A DNA stretch of 64,000 nucleotides from assembly GCA_030762175.1 (NCBI GenBank), contig CM060846.1, forward strand, positions 308,608,512 through 308,672,511, in the 5' to 3' direction. Numbering within the stretch: the stretch's first letter is position 1; each line of letters opens with the position of its first letter. The translations under genes and the position numbers were made by a program. Shown in pieces: positions 12,133 to 24,089 of this stretch. Source of the stretch: Metallyticus violacea (taxonomy: Eukaryota; Arthropoda; Insecta; Mantodea; Metallyticidae). The notes under the pieces were generated by a model. That model was not told the DNA's origin. It did no database searches and saw only the letters and a list, made by a program, of their open reading frames with translations.

Positions 12133-12408
12133 TTTAAATAGTGTTTAACGCACGTGTTTACTACTGGGGCACCACAGGCAGTGGACACTGGTGATACATG
12201 AGATGAAATAATATATTGGGAAAGGCTTTTTTAAGCAAGGAAACGTTCCAGGCCTAAATTTAGGGTACCTCCCCGGCATTTGCCATTTATGAGGACCGAG
12301 GAAAGCCTGGAAAAAACCTTGGTCAGGGAGGACGGTCCTGGCGGGATTCGAACCCCAAACCTCCCGCTCACGAGTCCGCGCCTTTACTACCTCGGCCACC
12401 CGTGGCGG
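12133..12408 (-). mobile_element. SINE family B, full-length copy B1
   Basis: On the minus strand a tRNA-like head (gccacgggtggccgaggt with A-box, ggggttcgaatcccgcc with B-box) is followed by a body with aaatgccggggaggtaccc. It ends in cgttaaacactattt and an AT-rich tail. A 9-base target duplication tttacattt flanks it (12124-12132 and 12409-12417). The head resembles a Leu/Ser-type tRNA. The ORFs at 12145-12399 and 12280-12600 come from it and are not genes. Confidence 0.88.
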
Positions 12409-13364
12409 TTTACATTTACGGCTGTAATGGAAAAAGTAAACTTTTATCGTTTTCCTAAAGAAAAAATATCATTTATGGCAATATTGCTCGCAATCACATG
12501 TAATAGCATCGCTTATAGGAACCTGCCTGCGTCTTCGATTAAATTCGGAGGCACGAGGTGTTTGTTCTTCCTTTCCGACAGGTGGCCATTTATTATTTGA
12601 GTAAGTGTACACTAATATGTATACATATACATTTAGAAAAGAATGGGGGGGGGAAACCTGCACAAAATCATGGTTTTAATAATTTAATGATTTCCACATT
12701 TTAGTATGATGAAAGGATCATAAACGTGACAACGCTGCCTTTTGTAGTGGTTATTAGAATAAAAGTTATAAACTGCTTAATTAGGCTACGTTATTGTGAT
12801 ACACACGAGGAATGCAGTGCATCATAGTTTTCTCAGGGAAAAATATTATCATATTTTTGCAATCTCTTAAAACACCTGTTAAGTGCTAACGGAAATCGCC
12901 AGTGGGAGTAAGAGTTAATACTCTCTTAATTTAAGACGCCCTCAGATGTTCTTAATAATACGATAAACAGAAAATATTCATAGCTTGTGCTCAATATTTT
13001 ATTCTTTGACAACACTGGAGAAATATTACTCTTAGTACTTTGTTACTGTTTACACGAAAGTAACAACAACAGACACTCAGTGGGATGAGAAGAGGTCATT
13101 AAGGTTATCCTGCATTTTATATCTCATTATGATGCAATTGCCTGAGTGGAATTTTCATACTATCCGAAGATGGAAACTATTAATTCCGTTATACAAGATT
13201 ATACAAAGAAATTCCGGCATACTAGTTGGGCCTGGAAAAAAAAAATTACTTCTGACTTTGCCAAACTTTATCATATCAGTAGCCTAGAATAATTATTATT
13301 ATAATTATTGCAAATCTTATCTACGATACAGAATAACGGCTCACTCTATCTTTATGAATCAAAA

Positions 13365-13639
13365 CCGCCACGGGTGACCGAGGTCTTTAAGGCGAGGATT
13401 CGTGGGTGAGAAGTCTGGGTTTCAAATTCCACCAGGACCGTCTTCCCTGACTAAGGTTTCTTCCAAGCTTTCCTCAGTCCTCATAAATGGCAAATGCCGG
13501 GGAGTTACCCATAACTTAGTCCTGGAACGTTTTCTTCCTTAAATCCTTTCTCAATATATCATTTCATCTCATGTATCACCAGTGTCCACAGCCTGTGGTG
13601 CCTCGTGATAAAAATGGGCGTTTAACACTATTAAAAGTA
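13365..13639 (+). mobile_element. SINE family B copy B2
   Basis: Same structure as B1 in the opposite orientation: head ccgccacgggtgaccgaggt, B-box gtttcaaattccacc, body with caaatgccggggagttaccc, and tail gggcgtttaacactatta. It is more diverged than B1, and no clear target duplication was seen. Confidence 0.85.
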
Positions 13640-14135
13640 TAGCTTTATCAATCTATATTGTTCAGTATTATTCAAATAACGTCTACTCCCAACTTGACAA
13701 AATATGATTATACCACTGGAGGTAGGTAGACGGTAGGTATTGCCTTTTGCCATATAAAGTACATTTAGACTCGTCAAAATTAAAATTAGAAAAAATCAAT
13801 TAAATTATTAAACAAAGGCTTAGTTAAATAGCCTTAGTAATCTTTAAACATTTTTACGATTATTACTTTTATGATTTAGTACGAAATTTGCTGACTTCTA
13901 CTTGTAAGACATACAGGTGACGTAAAAATTTAAAAGTGTTACAATTACACATACACATTACTTTTTTCTTTACCTTGAAAAACACGTCTCTCTTCAAGTT
14001 AACAAGAATGAATTCATTTTATAAAAATAGCTGCATTGTATATTAATAAGCGTAAAAATAAGAATTTTATATTCCCTACAAACAATGTAAATATCTAAGA
14101 GCTAACTATGCTTTATTTAAGTTATTGCATATATA

Positions 14136-15295
14136 CAGAGTCAGGCATTTATGGTGTCGCGGCCATTTTCTTCCCAAACGAAGGGGAAAATCAAAAAATG
14201 CTTTAGATAAATATTTGAAGTGCTCTTAGGGGTACATAAGATAACGACCTTAACTCGTTTTTGAAATGTCATTCTCAATGTCATTTTAAGGTCAAATTGA
14301 TTTTTTGAAGTGGAATGGTATATTTTTTTTTCCGAAATGGAAAGAATATTCAATTTTCAGTTTAAAAGTTCTAGTACATCTATCAGCTAGGGGTGATAGG
14401 TGGTGTAATATTAGATAATTAAGACAGCAAATGTTTTTCACTTACTTTTACTTTACTCGATTCAATTTACCTATGTTGAAAAAGCTACCGTTTTGTATTT
14501 GTAGTAGAGCCATTTGCAAAATTCAACTCGCTTCTACAAATCATTCCCATGAAGGGCAAATGTGACATGGATGATATTTGTGACGATTAATCTCCCTCTC
14601 CTTTGAGAGATTCCCAAATCAAGTTCCAGTTGACGGGAATTTTGGTGACGATTAGTGACAACTGCAGCTAATTCAGTGACTTACGAATTCTTACTTCTAG
14701 CACTTCTCATTCGACGGTGCTTTTTGGTGCTACACCTCCCGTTTCGGAGAGTAAGTTTGCAAGTCGTTGAAAATTTCTAAAAGATGGCTGCCTCCTTTCA
14801 GAAAATCGATCTCCGTATAAGTTGCAAGCTGCTCATGAGTTTTGCCACAAATGTAAATCATATCGATCGTCTCTTTGGTCGTGTATCGAGCATCCATGAT
14901 TGAAAACCGAAGTGAACTGGCTGAGAGTAATGTGTTTGGAGGTTTGAATTGTCAATGATGAGCAGTCGTTTGTGTACCGATCTCAACAAATGGGCTCCTT
15001 TGTGAAAGCAAATTAGTTTGCTTCATAGCAATAACAAAATAAAAGGGACAGAAGTAAAAGTGAGTATAAAACATTTGCTGTCTTATTTGTCCAATATCAC
15101 ACCATTTTTAACACCCCTAGCTGATAGATGTACTAGAACTTTTATACTGAAAACTGAATGCTATTTGCATCCCCGGAAAAGAAAATATTCCATTTCATTT
15201 GAAAAAATCAAGTTGACCTGAAATGACATTCATACATTTATCCCTCAGTTTGTTTTGGAGAAAAATGGCCACGACACTATAAATACCTCATCCTG
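14136..15295. mobile_element. Long-TIR Tc1/mariner-type element
   Basis: Left and right ends are inverted copies of each other over about 320 and 250 bases (14136-14456 and 15046-15295), starting cag and flanked by TA on both sides (14134-14135, 15296-15297). They share blocks such as ctagtacatctatcagctag and gacagcaaatgttttt. The left arm has about 70 bases (near 14190-14270) that the right arm lacks. The centre (14480-15020) holds fragments of a mariner-type transposase N-terminus on the minus strand, and the catalytic half is gone. Arms this long are unusual for mariner-type elements. Confidence 0.8.
14500..14960 (-). pseudogene. Transposase N-terminal (DNA-binding) relic inside the long-TIR element
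   Basis: Minus-strand frames give MIYICGKTHEQLATYTEI (about 14810-14865), resembling the first helices of insect mariner-type transposases. They also give ELDLGIS and KRVEFCKWLYYKYKT (about 14490-14535), the segment just before the catalytic core. Stops and frame changes separate these pieces. No catalytic Asp region is present. Similarity is short and judged by eye. Confidence 0.45.
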
Positions 15296-15544
15296 TATAT
15301 ATTCAATATTCGTCTTGCAGGGCAGAGTACTGCCTAAAATTACTTGTTATTGTAGAATATAATGAAAAAACTGTTGCAATTAATGGTTAAGGAAGTGAAC
15401 TCTAAATGCTAAAATACAAACAAGTAGTTCTATCTATATATTAGTTACACACCAACATTTAACAACAATTATTACTTTTTATCTATAATTAGAACAGCTA
15501 TATCTAACTGATTTAGTTTTAACTTAAAAAAATCACGATTTATA

Positions 15545-15597
<53 letters not shown>

Positions 15598-15750
15598 ATG
15601 GTGGTGGTGGTAGTACTAGTAGCAGTACTGGTAAGTACTGGTGGTAGTAATGGTAGGGGTAGTATTGGTAGTAGTAATGGTGATAGTAGTATTAGTGGTA
15701 GTGGTAGTACTAGTACTATAGTGGTGGTAGTACTAGTGGTAACAGTAGTA
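15545..15750. repeat. TAG trinucleotide microsatellite with degenerate extension
   Basis: Pure (TAG)n lies at about 15545-15597, followed by imperfect GTAGTA/GGTGGT variants to about 15750. The glycine/serine/valine-rich ORF here is an artefact of the repeat. Confidence 0.92.
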
Positions 15751-16205
15751 TATTTTTATCCCTCTGTTCTTTTATTCCGAACTATAAATAAGCTGTAACA
15801 AATGTATCAATTGGTAATACTGTAAGTAATTTTACAAATTTGGTACATAAAATCAACCATGACCAGAAAATGAATGCGCTACACATCGCTTAAGAAATAA
15901 ACTTCGTGCTCAAGCGAAAAATAACTAAAGAGCTAAGCGTTAGGTCTTCTGATCTATACGACCAAGAAATCTAAAATAAATATTTCCGAGCTATGGCTTG
16001 ATTAAAAGAAAATTCATTAGCATTAGTCGAATATATAGGGTCATCAATTATCTGATAACTGACGTAACGGCGGGGATTGCATCGCCAAACAACCCATTGC
16101 TCACGGCCAGCCCGGCTACTCTAAGAGTCGGTGTGACAGTATAATATACTCGCATGCACTTAAAAAATTATACATACTCATCAATGTCACGCAAGGGTTT
16201 ACTCC

Positions 16206-16492
16206 CCGCCACGGGTGGCCGAGGTCGTTAAGGCGCGAACTCGTGAGCGGGAGGTTTAGGTTTCTATTCCCCCAAGACCATTCTCCCTGACTGGGCTTTT
16301 TTCAGGTTTTCCTCAGTCCGCACAACTGGTAAATGCCGGGAAGGTACCCCAAACTTAGGCCAGGAACATTTCTTTCATTGAAAAAAATCCTTTCCCAATA
16401 TATAATTTCATTTTATGTATCATCAGTGTCCACCGTCTGTGCTGCCTCAGTAGAAAAACGGACGTTAAACACTATTTAAAAAAAAATTTTAC
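16206..16492 (+). mobile_element. SINE family B copy B3
   Basis: Head ccgccacgggtggccgaggt at 16206, body with taaatgccgggaaggtaccc, and end gacgttaaacactattt followed by an A-rich tail. The B-box is degraded (ggtttctattcccc), so this copy is probably unable to be transcribed by Pol III. Confidence 0.87.
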
Positions 16493-17027
16493 TGAAACTG
16501 CCTGCCTTCATTTTTCTCACATATATGACATTTGCTCATGAGTTTACCCGTTTTTTGCTATTAATTCTCTTTGAGATATTGACTTGATTCCTTGATGGAT
16601 GCTATCCTTTAGTTCGTCTAAAGTGTGTGGCATTACGACTTAGAACTGTTTAATCTGCGAATTTCTCTTCAAATCTCCGGACAGTATGAGCGAACCCGTA
16701 CTACTTAAGAATCATTAACAAACACTCGATGGGGAATGCGTGTTGTTTTCTTCACTGTTCAAACGACACTGGGTGGCAATTCGGTGTACACCACAAGCCC
16801 GTTCCGACTTGTGTAAATATGAAGAATGACTTTGAAGTATGGCTTATCGGCCGATGCAGTCGCCGTGTGGGTCATCAGATAATTCGATGATCAGATATAC
16901 ATATACTAACTCCTAACTACCCCAAGGATCTATCAATGTATATGTATAAATAATTTGGACGTGCTAATAGCATATTATCGTCAATATCAATATATTTGTA
17001 GTATGAAAATTTTTCTTGTAATGCTTT

Positions 17028-17296
17028 GGTCCTGGTGGTCTAGTGGTAACTATAATGACCTCATAAACCTAAGATTGCGTGTTCAATCCCGGCCATCGCC
17101 GATGGATTTTTTTGGACTTAAAAATTCTAAGTATGGCTTACTTTGCAAGGGAAGTAAAACCGTGGGTCCCGTGTCGTAGATTTACGGCAAGCCTAAAAAA
17201 TAGGCCACTGAGCAATATTTATCGGCCGTTTCACTCCCATAATTGAATGTGACACTGATCACCTGAGATGTTAAAGAACGTCCTTAAATAAAACAA
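17028..17296 (+). mobile_element. SINE family A copy A1
   Basis: The tRNA-like head ggtcctggtggtctagtggt with B-box tgttcaatcccgg leads into the family body (gatggatttttttgg, ctaagtatggct, gtgggtcccgtgtcgta). It ends cacctgagatgttaaagaacgtcc plus taaataaa. The head resembles Asp/Glu/Gly-type tRNAs. The ORF at 16955-17179 lies over it and is not a gene. Confidence 0.87.
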
Positions 17297-18056
17297 ACTA
17301 AAGCTTCTTGCTAAGCACATTTGAAGTTTTTGTACAGAGCTAGTAAGTTCGCTAAAGGGGGCCTAGAGAATTACCTTCCTTGCTCTTTCCACCTGTAATG
17401 ATAACCTGATTGAAACTTTGATGCTACAAATTAATAAAACATAATGCTCGCGATCTAAAAGTCGGTTCTCAATGTGATATTATGGGCTAATTCTACTGCA
17501 AGATTCAAGTGTTGCACATTTCATATGAGCAAAATTCAAAATTCCCCCTTGGTGCGTATAATGCTGACGAACTTTTAGTTCAAAAGCTGCCTGTCCAGCA
17601 ATTCAACTTTTAAAACTCGTGCTTATTATACTAGGGGTTATATTTACTCTTTCGGTAGCTTACAGCAAATACAACAGAAACTGCTATAGTTAAACATAGC
17701 ATTGCACCATCCTCAAAACGACATGTTCTAAAGCGAATCCAAGACAAAGTTGAGACTAATATATATAGATAATTAAAACTAGTGATAAAACGTACTAATG
17801 GCCTATCTTTTGCAGAAAAATGCTATAATGATATACAGAAAATTTGGAAATTTCAAAATTTCAAAATTTCTACACTGTATTTTTCGTGTAATATCAAAAT
17901 TTAAATTGAACCCTGGTTTGCACACGTATTAATCATGTTGTGTGTTTGTAAGACTGTACATTTCCATCCATATAAAACGTCGATTTAATTTGCTCAAAAT
18001 TTTAAGTTCTTTTGCATTTGTTTAGTGTTTTGAATTTTTATTATTGTTAATAAATG

Positions 18057-18345
18057 TCGGACTCGCTAGTCTAGGGGTGAATCGCTCTACTCTAAATCAA
18101 AGATTAGCGGCAGAGGTTGATCAAAATGTCGAGTGCCTGTCTTCTGGGAGGGACTGTGGGTCCCATGTCGTAAATGTACGACACGTTAAAGAACTGCACA
18201 CCTGAAAATAAGGTACCGGACAAAATTATCGATTGTTTCAAGTCCAAGTAATGCCTTAGTTTCCTGCAGATGACGATGGAGGCAGCGAGCTTACTACCTG
18301 TCACTCTGTGCTCTGTAAAAAAATAAATTGATTCTCCTTGAGGAG
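18057..18345 (+). mobile_element. SINE with a different tRNA-like head and a family-A-like middle
   Basis: The first part (tcggactcgctagtctaggggtgaatcgc ... gcggcagaggttgatc, reading across 18057-18125) looks like another tRNA-derived head. The middle (gggtcccatgtcgtaaatgtacgacacg at about 18160-18190) matches family A. The distal part (about 18230-18345) does not match family A closely. It is either an old recombinant or a separate SINE family sharing a central block. Confidence 0.5.
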
Positions 18346-18701
18346 GCACCCATGTTCCAGGATGAAACTACGGTTAGCAATTCATTGCTAATTATGATTT
18401 TAATATTACTACCCGGATATATATTTGGGCCATACACTGTGTGAAATTTGAATCAATTCATTTATCCACATAGTTAATTGTTTAGTTGATATTTTGAATT
18501 ATAATTAATTAATACCAACTTCACGCTAGAAAAATATACCTGTTCTGCAATGAAGCTTAAAAGAAAATGCAGATATTCTTCATACTGAGATTCATAATAT
18601 GCGAAATGATGCCAAATACTGGAATATTAGTACCCATAGCCTAACTTACATGCCTAACTTACTTGATATTTATCGACTATCACACATAACTGTAGTTCCG
18701 C

Positions 18702-18753
<52 letters not shown>
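18702..18753. repeat. ATT trinucleotide microsatellite
   Basis: An uninterrupted (ATT)n tract of about 17 units, immediately upstream of a minus-strand family A SINE. Confidence 0.93.
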
Positions 18754-18795
18754 TAGATTTTTATTTAAATACGCTCATTAGCATCTCTGGTCGTT

Positions 18796-19041
18796 TGCGT
18801 TTCATTCAATTCAGAGCGTGAAACGGTGAAAAATTTTGCTCAGAGGCCTCTTCTTTCAAGTTTGAGGCTCTTATATGTGCCATGACAAGTAAAATCTATG
18901 ACATGGGACAAACGGCTTTACTTCCCTTTCGAGGAAAGACATAGTTAAGATTTTTACGCCCTAAATAAAATTCATAGACCTTGGCCGGTTTGAACCCTCG
19001 GCTTTGGGTCTACAAGAGCTACCACTAAACTATTAGGACCG
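18796..19041 (-). mobile_element. SINE family A copy A2
   Basis: A minus-strand copy in which the complement of every family block is present: the 3' end ttcaattcagagcgtgaaac, the middle ctttacttccctttcg, and the head with B-box gccggtttgaaccc and ccactaaactattaggaccg at 19022-19041. It has several substitutions and is among the older copies. Confidence 0.82.
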
Positions 19042-19301
19042 AACTATAGTGCTATAAAGTGATATGCGTGTGTGTGCACAACTTGAATATGCTGGGAGTT
19101 AAACAATTGCTTACTGAGTACATTTTTAAGCAATGAGGGTGGTTCGGCTTAAAACTAAGTAAGATTAAGAATAGACTATATCAGTATAGCCCTGGAATGC
19201 ACAATGCAATTAGGAGAGTAACATTCTGTGTGCAATAATAACAGCAACCAGTAACTTCACCTGAGTTTCAGGATACTCTCTATCTGCTAAGGCAAGTTGA
19301 T

Positions 19302-19543
19302 TTGGTTTATTTACGGACTCTCTTTAACATATCAAGCCATCAGCGTCCCATTCAATTCAAGGCGTGAAACGGCCGATAAATTTTGCCCAATGGCCTCTTG
19401 CCTCTTCAGGCTTGAGGTTCTTTTTTGTGCCGTAAATGTACGACGCGTGACCCAAGGCTTTACTTCCCTTCCGAAGGAAGCCATACTTAGGATTTTTACA
19501 CCCGAAAAAATCCATCGATCCTGGGATTGAACCCGCACTGGGG
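19302..19543 (-). mobile_element. SINE family A copy A3, 5'-truncated in the head
   Basis: A minus-strand copy with the 3' end ttatttacggactctcttta at 19307 and a well preserved body. The head is cut just before the A-box (ends ggattgaacccgcactgg near 19543). It lies 260 bases from A2 in the same orientation. The three overlapping ORFs at 19297-19551 are artefacts of this element. Confidence 0.85.
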
Positions 19544-21836
19544 TAAGTCACAAAGTAAGTTTCTTATTGTGTTACTCCATAACAAAGGGAGGTAGATTGC
19601 TTCAACGTGTTTATTCGCTAGTACGTAATCCTACTGCCAGGTAACGTAGAGTGACACAGGCCAATGCAGCGGAGCACAGACATAGCGATAGTTGCAATGT
19701 GGCAAGGGTACTGAATGAGTGTTCAAGGAAGAAAGTGTATGCAGTTATTCGATTTGTGTGGACATAAAATATGAAATCTGTAAAGAATCATTGATGGAAT
19801 GTGTCAGAATATAACGGATGTGATATCTCTAATAGGTGCAAAAATTATGCCATTATTTTACAGAAGGTCGAGTACTACAATTGGTCTCTCGGACAAATTT
19901 TTTATAAACGACATTCATCTGTTTGGAAAACCGGGGGGAAAAATCTGTGGAGTAGACTACTTCCACTCTGTCAAAGATGAAGTGCAGAAACATCCAGGGC
20001 TGCAGTTTCTAACTAATGGGTATGAATAACACGTTTCACACAATTACAAATATCTTTGCCCATTCACCTACAAAAATTAGTGAACCTTACTTTCTCACTT
20101 ACTCTCGTAATTTAATGCTTTTCTCTGTTAAGAAGGTTACATAGCGATTCATTTTATTATGTCTGATCCCTTTATCTTTTCATTTTTGAATGTGTTATCC
20201 TGGAGTCATTTAGAACCATTATGTTAGTTGTTAGGTTGATGCGGTAATATGACCTATGTAGAAGTAACCATCGGGTGTAGTACAGGACAAACATCTAAGG
20301 AATGTTTTTGCAAGAATGTGTTATAAGTCGGGAATCTGATGAATCGTGGAGAAAATAAAAGACAAGATAAAATTTAAATTCTCTTTGATTGCAGGATTCC
20401 CTGCAATTCGTTACATTTTGAAATATTGTTTCAAGAAGTAAATATTTGATAATTTGAAAACTATTTAACGCTCATACTGTGTACTATATGTTCCAATACA
20501 TGGCATAATTACAGGTACATTAAAATAAAAGTTTTACCAAATTCATAAATCTTATTTCCAAAAGTTTTATTATACACAATGAACCAAATAAGCAAAATAA
20601 ATGTTTTAATCTTGTGTCTTTGGATAAAATTATAAATTTTTGTAAATGCATATAGCAATGAATATGGCGCTCTTGGAAAATAAAAGAAGCTTATTTTAAT
20701 TTTGCAGAATGTATTTTTTATAATTTTTAGTGTTCTAAACATAATTGTGCACAACAGTGTTTCTGTTAATTGCAATTATTAACAATAAATAATCGAACCA
20801 CAAATTCTGGACGTCCATTAAAGTTAAGAGAGTATATTAATAGATATTTTTGAATTTTTATATGCCATCCCTCTGTAGCCGTTTTTATCTGTGATCTCCA
20901 TTTGTCTAGTGCGGAAGCTGACGGTCTCCGAGAAATCCTCTTATGCTTCCCTTGAAATGTGGGATATTCAAAATTCTTCTATCTGTACGCCATTTTCTCC
21001 AGCTGGTTTCATACGAAGTAATCCCGTTAAGCTGAATATGATTGAATGGTGCCCACAAATCTAGGACTTGAACCTCTGACAGATGACTCGTGGATAAGCA
21101 CAGCGGTTCCGTCTAGCATGAGGTGGTAACGGCCGGAACACGTAGCTCCGTCTTCGTGTATTATTTTCAATTGGATCATCATATTCCAGGAATGTGTTTG
21201 ATTCTTCAAAGCTGATTATTGGCTCATTTTTAAATATTCTTAATCTCTTTTGTTTGTTAACTTTTGTTTCCTTCACTGTTTAAACAACATTGAGTGTCGT
21301 GAGACTCAAGACCAAAGCAATAGTTTTCGAGGAACATTCCGACTTGTGTAGCCCGCCTGACTTACAGCCAAAATTAAATGTATTCGCATATGTGGCGAGA
21401 CTCTCTGATCAGAATAAGTAGCTTGCTTAAATCCTTTCAAAATCTTGCTCGTATGGAGTTAATTTTCTCTAGCAGATTCATACTAATTCCATGAACAGCT
21501 CTGTCAGTCTGCCCAGGGAGATTCCCCCAAAGTGGTTAACCCGGCGATACACGTAGCTGGTATCACAGACCCTTATATTTTTTTCATCGCTTTTAAAATG
21601 TGAATTGTAATAGAGGAGTGTTAGGAAATAAAACAGCATGTTTAACAACCACTCTAATACACATTTAAAAGCAAATGTCAACCATGCATTTTTTGTAGTT
21701 TATATATATTAATACAAATAAGAGCTATGTGCTTCTAATCAGGTTAAAATATCATGACAGTGCATGCATGAATTTTTTGGTGGCGCACGGTTTTCCATGT
21801 TGTATCGTCTCTACCGACTGCTTCCGCCAGATTAAC

Positions 21837-22004
21837 TTATTTCTGTTTCGTCATTAGGTACCTTTTGTTCTGTGTCCATGTCATTCTTGCATCTGGATCC
21901 TGCATTTCTTCAAATTCGAATTTCCCGTCATCGTAATCTTCAGTCATTACTTTCTTTAATAATCGTACAATTCTCTCCTGTTCTGCCTCATGTGAATATG
22001 CCAT
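21837..22004 (-). CDS. Small acidic ORF, uncharacterised
   Basis: From the ATG at 22002-22004 (complement) the frame encodes 55 residues: MAYSHEAEQERIVRLLKKVM, then an acidic run TEDYDDGKFEFEE. A short N-terminal helix followed by a D/E-rich stretch resembles the start of piggyBac-like transposases found in insects. Nothing downstream on the minus strand (21480-21836) gave a convincing continuation. It may be a transposon fragment or chance. Confidence 0.25.
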   Translation of the reverse strand: MAYSHEAEQERIVRLLKKVMTEDYDDGKFEFEEMQDPDARMTWTQNKRYLMTKQK

Positions 22005-23889
22005 GGTTTGATACAAAGTATGTATGCAATACTGGAAGACACCACTAACACAGAAACATTTACTAAAAACGTACGAAGTTAATACTGCATACACGCTCGC
22101 ATGGGAATGTCGAGCATAACTCATCAATAAACTGACACCAGTACACGTGGCTGAACAATGAGACCCTTCAAGTGTTTGTCATTAGCTGAACATTGAAATA
22201 CCATACGACGCTCACCCATAAAGTCAACTTAGAGGTACTGCGTGTACTCACGGGTTAAGACTTTATACTCAGGAAGGACGTCAGGTATTCCGGTTTCATT
22301 TCATGCACCCCTTCGGCTCTGGTTCGGGATTCGGATATATCCCCAGGCAAGTGTGTTTAGGCACCTCGGGGTTACTACACCTCCTGCCCATAAGGGGGCC
22401 CATGAGGTATGGGCGGTACTCAGACTATTTACGTCACATATCTGCAATATCTTCACTCTTCAGTTCAACCTAAATATCCGTGTTTGTTAGCCACGTAAGT
22501 TTGTTCCTGAGAAATTTACCTACTGGAATATTAATTCATGTATTGTTCCATTTTTCTGGTATGCAATCTTCCACTTTCCCCTAATACTTATTTTATAATG
22601 AGTCGAAATTCTCACAATATACAATACATAACTGATAGCAAAAGTAACAAATGACATCCTCAATTTCCTCTCACATCGCTTATTTTTCAAGGATGTTGTT
22701 GAATTTATGTAACGAACATTTCTCACAGTCTGCTATTTTCAACTTTATTTTAATTTTAATGAAGTGTCAATTCTGTTGGAAGATAAATTTGAGTTTTTTA
22801 CGTGTTTAGGCCAATTTTGAGTACTCAGTATCACTGAATTGTTCCTATATACATTACCTGCAAAATCGGTGACTTTATATTGATATGTAAATAATAACGT
22901 AACAATGAAACAAATAGCAGCATTTGCTTCATACCTATTTTTAGTTTTCAGAGACGTTCTTGTTATGTAAGCTTTATGTTTTGATGCCATTTTAAAGATA
23001 TTAACATGGAAAACTTAAGGATTGTGGTGTACCCATCCATATGTAATATTAAGCACCTAAAAGCTCTTCTTAGGTTGTCAAAGAAGAAGGCTTATACTTT
23101 ATGCAATATCATTATAGTGTGTGTTATTCATGCTCATAATGATTCAGCTAAAGTATTGGGGAATGGAGGACATTTCAGTAAATGGAAAAACTTGGGTTCT
23201 GCGTTTCTTATTATTATTGCTTTCCCCCTTTCTTATGTGTAGCGACTGTTTAAAAATACCTGCAGTACATTCTTTGTGGATTAAGGAACGGAAGGATTTG
23301 GAGTATGCGAGTACCTTAATGCATCCTCATTTTAATAGCTTTCTAATTGCTGCTACTCTGAACAAAGTGCACCTTACTGTGAAACAGCATTGATTTATCA
23401 TATATTTCTGTGAGCATTGGGGTTCAAAAATTGCTCTCCTTGACCCCTTCCAGGTTTATAAACAAAACCATGCATTCTAAAAATACAAAGAATTTCCTGT
23501 TCTTGGAGTTATAAGAGGTTAAGTCGTTCATGATTCCTCTGAATCTAAATGTTGACATTGTATACACCATTGCCTGATTATATTAATATCCTGCTCACAT
23601 CGAATTCATAAGGAGAACCATATTACTTTAAAAAGAGCCCACCATAATTCTTTTGTTTTACATGCATGTTTTCCTTTCTAGAACATTAAGTATAACATTT
23701 ATGAAATATGCAGAATATTCATCTCGTTCTTCTAATAAATATAAAAATCAACATTGTAGGTTGCATTCGTAGTATTTTCGCAGTATTGGTCCGGATAATC
23801 ATTGTATCTGACTATTATCTACCTTACTTGATAACTTAAATAGTAAGCATTTTAAAGAAACTTTTTAATCACATCACTTATGTGAAAAA

Positions 23890-23913
23890 TCACACACACA
23901 CACGCGCGCGCGC
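23890..23913. repeat. AC/GC compound microsatellite
   Basis: A short CA tract runs directly into a CG tract. Alternating purine-pyrimidine of this kind can adopt Z-DNA. Confidence 0.85.
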
Positions 23914-24089
23914 TTCAGCAAAAGTTGGATTCTTTTGGTATAAAACTGTTCAATAAAAATAATCCTACCTTTTTTAAATATCTCATAATTTTTACAATCC
24001 CTATCAAAGTATTCCGTGTTGGATACAATGCATCTGTCATATAAGACATGCTAAAGACCATTTTATAGGTTATTCACCAATTTCTGATG

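Larger units (their letters stand above)
15760..18056. other. Gene-free stretch between repeats
   Basis: Apart from SINE copies B3 and A1, nothing definable was seen. A short palindromic-looking tttcaaaatttcaaaatttc tandem lies near 17850. Confidence 0.4.
19544..24089. other. Gene-free stretch, mostly AT-rich
   Basis: It contains a possible tRNA-like SINE relic at 21051-21150 on the minus strand (B-box-like gaggttcaagtcc). It also holds a small acidic ORF at 21837-22004 (listed separately), a GC-rich patch at 22240-22480 with no recognised identity, and an AC/GC microsatellite at 23890-23913. ORFs at 19799, 20509, 22520, 22745, 23006 and 23121 have no recognised motif. Confidence 0.4.

Noticed and set aside
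15598..15798. Glycine/serine/valine-rich ORF
   Set aside because: Product of the TAG microsatellite and its degenerate extension.
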